Shown in pieces: positions 6,840 through 11,188 of a stretch of 11,188 nt of DNA. Source of the DNA: Deltaproteobacteria bacterium (GTDB lineage: Bacteria > Desulfobacterota_C > Deferrisomatia > Deferrisomatales > JACRMM01); assembly GCA_016218905.1 (NCBI GenBank), contig JACRCS010000545.1:1-11188 (forward strand). The letters are read 5' to 3'. The notes under the pieces were generated by a model. The model searched no databases. It was not told where the DNA came from and saw only the letters and a program-made list of their open reading frames with translations. Numbering within the stretch: the stretch's first letter is position 1; each line of letters starts with the position of its first letter. The position numbers and the translations under genes were made by a program.

Positions 6840-9800
6840 CTATCCGACACACAAAGAGGACCGTCCGAGTTCCGCGGCGCCAATCCGATAGTGCTCCACC
6901 GTCACCACCACCTGCCACCCTAGTCTGACCGGGTCCCGCACCCGATGCAGCTCCGGCTTCCCGGAGCAGTCGAAGACCACATAGAGCCAGTAGTCTTGTT
7001 TCAGCCTCACCGCAGTCCGGTACTCGTTCTCCGTGAGCGCGATCTCGCCCACGCCGGCCCGGCCCTTGACCTCGATGAACCGAACTTCCACGGACGTCTG
7101 TGGGTCCTCGGGATGGGGCCGGCGGGAGATCAGGTCGAACCCGCGATTCTCGGACTCCACGCTCTCGACGATCCAGCCGCGGAGCCTCTCGTAGGCAATG
7201 ACGAAGCGGATCGCGGTCTGCTCGACCTCGTCGCTCGCCACCAGAGCCGCCAAGTCAGGCGAAGTACGCTCGGGGTGCGGGAGCACCCAGGCGCGGCCCA
7301 GGTGGGTAATGTCGGAGACGGTGCAGTGGCGCTCCATCTCCAGGTCGCGCAGGCGGGCCTCGCGGCGGTTGTTGAGCTCGTCGAGGTGATGCTCGGCCTG
7401 GGCGATGATCCCGTCGAGGCCGGCGACGGTCTGACCCTCGATCTGTCTCGTGCACAGGTCGGCGAGCTGGAGGTTCTGGCGGTCGATGAGGGCGTCGAGG
7501 CTGAGGCGCACGTGCTCGGCCACGCGCTCGACTTCGGCTCTGCGCTCCTCGGCGACCTCCCGGAGCCACGGTTCCAGCTGGCGGGCGTAGAGGAACTGCT
7601 CGGAGCCGAACCGGTCCGGCAGGCTCGCGGCCTCTGGCGGTTTCGTGCCGGCCGGCGCTGGCGAGATGTCGAGGAAGAGGGTGGGCTGGCGAAGGAACTG
7701 CTCCCCGGAACGTCGTGTCTCGACGACGAAGAGCCGGCGGTGAAGCGTGCTGCCGCGGCCGTCCCGGATGGAGGCGGCGAAGACGTCCAGCAGACTCGGC
7801 TCGGTGCGGTGCAGGTCGAAGAAGACCGCGCCGCGGGCCAGATGGTCCCGGGCGCGCGCCAGCGCGTCCTCGCGGACGACCTCGAAGAGGGGGTGACCCG
7901 GCGTGACCCACTCGGTCGTGGGGTCGTCCTTGAGCAAGGCCTTGTCGAAGACCACCCGGCCGTAGTCGACCCCAAGCGTCCATACTTCGGCTCCAGCCTC
8001 TCGCCGAGGGGCAGGAGATGCCGGGGCACCCGGCCGATCCGGAAGATGCGGGAGCCTTTGGCCAGGCTCTTGGGCTGGAGCCCGGCGACGGGCGCTGCGG
8101 CCAGGAAGAACTGCTCCACCACCTCGGGCACGAGGCGGCGCTCCCGAGCCTCGATGGACCGGCCCACCAGCGCCGAGAGGTTGAGCTGCTTCTTCGCCAG
8201 CCCTTCGAGCGTCGAGTTCGTGATGGCCCGGAAGCGCGCGGGGTCCACCTCTTTGACGATCCGGTCCTCGATCGAGGGCACGTCGAGCCGGCGGGCGTAG
8301 AGGTCGCGGAAGAGCCGATCCATCAGGTTCGCAGGGAACACCTCGCCCACGACGTCGAAGACCTGGTCGGTGCCGAGCTCCTTGCGGATCTCGAGAAGGC
8401 GGTCGAGGATCTTCTGGAGCACCCGGCCCTCGCGGGTGTTGACCGCCGCGAAGTTGAAGACGAGGCAATCGCGCTCCTGGCCGTACCGGTGGATGCGGCC
8501 GACCCGCTGCTCCAGGCGCACAGGGTTCCAGGGGATGTCGTAGTTGACCATCAGCCAGCAGAACTGGAGGTTGATCCCCTCGCCGGCCGCCTCGGTGGCC
8601 ACGAGCACCTGGGCGCTCTCCCGGAACTCTCGCTCGGCGTAGATGCGGGTGCCGGGGGTGTCGCGGTCGCCGACCTTCATGCCGCCGTGGATCTGGGTGG
8701 TCGTGAGGCCCCACTCCCGGAGCTTCCCGTGGGGCCGGCCTTCCCTGCCGTCCCCGGCCAGGAAGTCCAGAGAGTCCTTGTGCTCGGTGAAGACGAGGAG
8801 CTTCGTCTGGGGATCGCTGAAGATGCCCTGCTCGGTGAGGATGGCCTTGAGCCTCGTGAGCTTGGACTCGACCTCGCGGGCCTCCAGGGTCTTGGCCTGG
8901 CCGACGAGTTGGTCCAGCCGCGCGATCTCCGCCCGGAGCTGGGCCGGGTCCGACGAGACCACGGCGTCTTCGAGCCGGCGGACAATCTCCTGCTGCTCCT
9001 CCTCTGTGAGCTCGTCGAAGTCCTCGGGCAGCCTCTGCTCGATCTGCTCCCGCCGGTAGGCCTCCGGGTCGGCCAGGATCTTCTCCCGCCGCACCTTCAT
9101 CCTTTCCAGGGTCCGGCGCACGGCGTAGACGGTCGAAGCCATGCGGCGTTGGAGCATCGCCATGGTGAAGCCCACGGCGCGGCCCCGGGCCGAGTCCTCG
9201 CCCGCGGCCATCATGGACTGCTCCTCCACGAAGGCGGTGAGCTGGTCGTAGAAGTCGAGCTCGGGGCCTTCGAGCCGGAAGTCGGCCGTGCGCACCTCCC
9301 GCTTGGTGAAGAGCTTCTTGACGGCTCCGGTCTCGGGATCCGGGAAGCTGACCAACGCCTCCTTGGTGCGCCGCAGATAGAAGGGGGCGGAGTTCCGGCG
9401 CATGGCCTCCTGAAGGCTTCGAACGTCGCCGTAGACGTCGGGATCGAGGAGCGCGAGGAAGAGGCAGAAGTTGGCCGGGTCTCCCTTGTGGGGAGTGGCC
9501 GTCATGAGGAGGTAGTGGTCGGTGCGGCTCCCCAACTGCTCGCCCAGCTTGTAGGCCAGGGTCTTCCGGTCCTGGGCGTAGGCGCTCATCTTGTGTGCCT
9601 CGTCTACGATCACGAGGTCCCAGCGGGACCGAAGCAGGCTCTCCCGGGCGTCGTCCACCCGCGAGACCCAGGAGACCGAGGTGATGGCCTGGTCGGCCTC
9701 GTGCCAGGGGTTCTGGCCGTAGTTGGCGCGCAGCACCTCGCCCCGGACCACCTGGAACGTCTCCCGGAACTTGTCCGAAAGCTCCCGCTGCCACTGGAAC

Positions 9801-10282
9801 GTGAGGTTGGCCGGCGCGACGATGAGCGTGCGCTTCACGAGGCCGCGGGCCTTGAGCTCCTTCAGGAGCAATCCGGCCATGATTGTCTTGCCGGCGCCGG
9901 GGTCGTCGGCCAGGAGGAACCGGATGCGCGGGAGCTTCAGGAAGTAATCGTAGACCGCCTCCAGCTGGTGGGGCAGCGGATCGACCCGAGCGATCGAGAG
10001 CGAGAAGTAGGGGTCGTACTCGTAGGCGAGCCCCAGGCGGTGGGCCTCGACGCCGAGCCGGAAGAGCGAGGGCTCGCCGTCGAAGGGCTCGGTCTCGGCC
10101 GAGACGGTGATGCTGGCGAGTTGTTCGGAGGTTAGAATGACGTCGTGGGCCCGGCCGGTGGTGAGGCCGCGGCCGATGAGCTTGCAGGACTCGCCCATGG
10201 GGACCACGACCAGGACCTCCACGGGCTCGGGGAGGAGCGGGCCGCGAACGACGGCGCCGGGATTGAGGGCGGGCACGGTCAC
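6840..10282 (-). CDS. SNF2-like helicase with C-terminal DUF3883 domain; one apparent -1 frameshift
   Basis: Superfamily 2 (SNF2/HepA-type) ATPase of about 1,147 residues after restoring one base. Numbering is from GTG at 10282. An N-terminal segment NPGAVVRGPLLPEPVEVL is typical of defence-associated SNF2 proteins. Motif I ADDPGAGKT is at 125-133, motif II DEAH at 227-230, motif III TATP at 261-264, motif V VLVATEAAGEGINLQ at 559-573 and motif VI QRVGRIHRYGQ at 592-602. Near 7970-7973 (a CCCC run) the frame shifts by -1, joining EPKYGRLG to VDYGRVVFDK. The C-terminal DUF3883 carries GFDLIS and FIEVKGR (E-x-K near residue 1070), a PD-(D/E)XK-like arrangement. It would translocate on or remodel foreign DNA. 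A GTG at 10369 would add 29 atypical residues and lies in a hairpin. No clear ribosome site precedes either start. A second GTG at 10276 is also possible. Confidence 0.92.
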
Positions 10283-10313
10283 TGGGAGGCCGAGGCGCCC
10301 GCGAGGAGCCGGA

Positions 10314-10445
10314 TCACCACGGAGAGCCGTTCTCGGCCAGGATGAAACAGAAGAGGCCGCTATCTCCACCAGGGAGAGAAGCGGCCTCCCTATTCACGTC
10401 GTTCGGCTCGTTCGAGTCAGGATCTCGGACTGCGGGTCCGGTCAT
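10314..10445 (-). CDS. Doubtful 43-residue ORF upstream of the helicase
   Basis: ATG at 10445 is preceded by GGGGGG five bases upstream, a passable ribosome site. It opens MTGPAVRDPDSNEPNDV and ends FCFILAENGSPW at a TGA at 10314-10316, 31 bases before the helicase GTG. I recognise no family. The long hairpin (10353-10388) lies within it, so the apparent ORF could be chance. It could also be a leader peptide whose translation affects the hairpin. No evidence decides between these. Confidence 0.2.
   Translation of the reverse strand: MTGPAVRDPDSNEPNDVNREAASLPGGDSGLFCFILAENGSPW
10353..10388 (-). promoter_or_regulatory. Strong hairpin upstream of the helicase gene (possible attenuator or terminator)
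   Basis: Arms GAGGCCGCT (10353-10361) and AGCGGCCTC (10380-10388) pair over nine bases. An inner stem TCTCC/GGAGA (10363-10367 with 10373-10377) closes a five-base loop. Transcribed on the minus strand it is followed by TTCTGTTTC, a weak U-rich tract, about 70 bases before the helicase start. That position suits an attenuator or a terminator-like insulator, but the tract is too poor for a firm call. Confidence 0.45.
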
Positions 10446-10583
10446 CGTCACCCCCCAGGAGACGGTTTCCGGCCCTACTTACTCCTGCAGGGCTCGTCAG
10501 GTCAAGACGCGAGCCACCAGGCCACCTATGACGCATGACCGGTGAATGGTAGCGCCGGTGATGCTAGCGCTCGATGGCCAGCC

Positions 10584-11099
10584 CTACCAGGGCGGTGCTC
10601 CGGCACCACCGTCGTACCACCAGGGGTACCGATACGAGGAGGAGGGGAAGACCTCTCGGGACGGCGTCCAGAGGTGGACCTCGACGCCCTCGAGCACGAT
10701 GTACCGGTAGGGTGCGTCGCCCACCGGCTCGGTGGCCTCGCCGCTCACCACGCCGGCCACGGTGACGCGGCGGCCTTTGGCGTAGAGCATCGGGTCGAGG
10801 TAGCGGGAAAACGTGGCCAGGAACCGCCCGCCCGTGGCGTCCACGTCACGGGGCTTGCGGAAGATGTCGAGGGGCTTCTCGAGCACGACAAGCGTCGTAC
10901 CGTCGGGGCGGTTGCGGGTCTCGACGATCTCTCCACCCAGGATGACCGTCTTCCCCCGGAACCCGTCCGGGGCCGCGCGGATCGCCTCCAGGCCCTTGAC
11001 CGGCGTCGCCTCGCGCCGAACCGCGGGCGACAGGCCCGCGGCGCACCCCCCCAGGAAGAGGAGCCAAGCGCAGCCCCAAGCGATCTCACGTGCTCTCAC
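10584..11099 (-). CDS. Slp-family outer-membrane lipoprotein
   Basis: Complete 171-residue protein. It has a short N-terminal hydrophobic signal (AWGCAWLLFLGGCAAG) with a lipobox LGGC, so Cys18 or nearby would be lipidated after signal peptidase II cleavage. The body fits the Slp/YeaY family: GLEAIRAAPDGFRGKTVILGGEIVETRN, then TTLVVLEKPLD, the GGRFLATFSRYLDPMLYAKGRRVTVAGVV block, and a C-terminal YIVLEGVEVHLW. The tail is proline- and tyrosine-rich (SYRYPWWYDGG), as is common in this family. Slp proteins sit on the outer membrane and respond to starvation or acid in enterics; the role here is unknown. The GTG start at 11099 overlaps the preceding gene by 14 bases, so the two are probably coupled. 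This pair belongs to the core-type genome flanking the defence cluster rather than to it. Confidence 0.9.
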   Translation of the reverse strand: MRAREIAWGCAWLLFLGGCAAGLSPAVRREATPVKGLEAIRAAPDGFRGKTVILGGEIVETRNRPDGTTLVVLEKPLDIFRKPRDVDATGGRFLATFSRYLDPMLYAKGRRVTVAGVVSGEATEPVGDAPYRYIVLEGVEVHLWTPSREVFPSSSYRYPWWYDGGAGAPPW

Positions 11100-11187
11100 G
11101 CCAGTCCTCCTCCCAGAACACCGGCTCCGGCTCCGGCGTCTCCGGGCCGAGCGGAAAACGCGGACCCACCCACTCCCGGTCGAGCAC
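11086..11187 (-). CDS. C-terminal end of an upstream protein, probably a second Slp-like lipoprotein (partial)
   Basis: The minus strand is open from the window edge to TGA at 11086-11088 and gives 33 residues: LDREWVGPRFPLGPETPEPEP, then VFWEEDWREST. A Trp/Pro-rich tail of the type WVGPRFPLGP is common at the C-terminus of Slp-family lipoproteins. The stop lies 14 bases inside the next gene. The frame is set by the residue pattern; the rest of the gene is beyond the right edge. The call as a tandem Slp paralogue is an inference. Confidence 0.55.
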   Translation of the reverse strand: MLDREWVGPRFPLGPETPEPEPVFWEEDWREST

Positions 11188-11188
11188 C

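Larger units (their letters stand above)
10283..10583. other. Gap between the Slp gene and the helicase operon
   Basis: About 300 bases without a certain gene. It contains the hairpin at 10353-10388 and a 43-codon minus-strand ORF (10314-10445). A minus-strand TTGACC at 10500-10505 resembles a -35 box, but no convincing -10 lies 16-18 bases on. No tRNA or known riboswitch was recognised. Short inverted repeats after the Slp stop (AGCGC/GCGCT, ACCGG/CCGGT at 10541-10572) have no T-run. The operon promoter should lie here, but I cannot place it. Confidence 0.5.

Noticed and set aside
6836..6883. A TTG start at 6883 for the DUF3800 gene
   Set aside because: It would overlap the helicase gene by 44 bases and add 16 residues without family character; ATG at 6835 is better placed.
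6945..8300. A 451-codon plus-strand open frame opposite the helicase C-terminus
   Set aside because: Same reason: the minus strand encodes DUF3883 and the linker, while the plus frame shows no family or motif.
8018..10135. A 705-codon open frame on the plus strand opposite the helicase gene
   Set aside because: It is complementary to the conserved helicase motifs, is rich in Leu/Glu/Val/Gly runs with no domain, and is explained by GC-rich codon bias on the other strand.
121..10282. Assignment as classical DISARM, BREX or type I restriction-modification
   Set aside because: No DrmB (DUF1998), DrmC (phospholipase D), PglZ, BrxC, HsdS or HsdR is present. The DUF1156 and DUF499 pairing points to a different, related group.
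10541..10572. Rho-independent terminator after the Slp gene
   Set aside because: Only five-base stems and no T-run follow the stop on the minus strand.
10389..10583. A tRNA gene, because of GTTCGAGTC near 10405-10420
   Set aside because: No acceptor, D or anticodon arms pair around the T-loop-like bases on either strand.

Overview
The window comes from a GC-rich diderm (Gram-negative) bacterium. Evidence for this is the GC-rich coding sequence, frequent GTG starts, and an outer-membrane Slp-type lipoprotein with a lipobox. I cannot fix the taxon. The mixture of four-helix-bundle gene, TCCGG repeats and Slp pair would fit an environmental lineage such as Methylomirabilota/Rokubacteria or a deltaproteobacterium-like group, but this is a weak inference. 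Single-base frameshifts in otherwise intact genes suggest either a draft or metagenomic assembly or a decaying locus.

Nearly all genes read on the minus strand. From right to left the window holds: the 3' end of one Slp-like lipoprotein gene (11086-11187) and a complete Slp-family lipoprotein gene (10584-11099). Next is a roughly 300-base gap with a strong hairpin and a doubtful 43-codon ORF. Then comes a defence-type gene cluster: an SNF2-like helicase with a C-terminal DUF3883 domain (6840-10282, one frameshift), a DUF3800 protein (6113-6835), a DUF1156 adenine-specific DNA methyltransferase with a Zn-ribbon (2844-5941, one frameshift), a UPF0175/DUF3368 (PIN) antitoxin-toxin-like pair (1967-2726), an unrecognised protein with a nuclease-like VFELENS motif (1298-1964, two frameshifts), a four-helix-bundle (23S rRNA IVP family) gene (810-1181), and a DUF499 ATPase (121-696). 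The last is cut after its Walker A motif by an IS4-family-like element. The 3' end of that element's transposase gene occupies 1-111 on the plus strand.

The helicase, DUF1156 methyltransferase and DUF499 ATPase form a combination known from defence-island surveys. It resembles BREX and DISARM in logic (methylation of self, ATP-driven recognition or translocation) but lacks their hallmark genes (no PglZ, no DrmB/DrmC). A likely division of labour is: the methyltransferase marks host DNA, the helicase and DUF499 ATPase act on unmarked DNA, and DUF3883, DUF3800 and the unknown protein are candidate nucleases. The PIN pair may be an addiction or abortive module. With DUF499 truncated, this copy is probably inactive.

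A family of TCCGG-rich, partly palindromic repeats lies at 721-780, 1193-1297, 2762-2842 and, unusually, inside the methyltransferase coding region at 3408-3476. Two of these blocks flank the four-helix-bundle gene. A multi-hairpin palindrome (6045-6098) separates the DUF3800 and methyltransferase genes.
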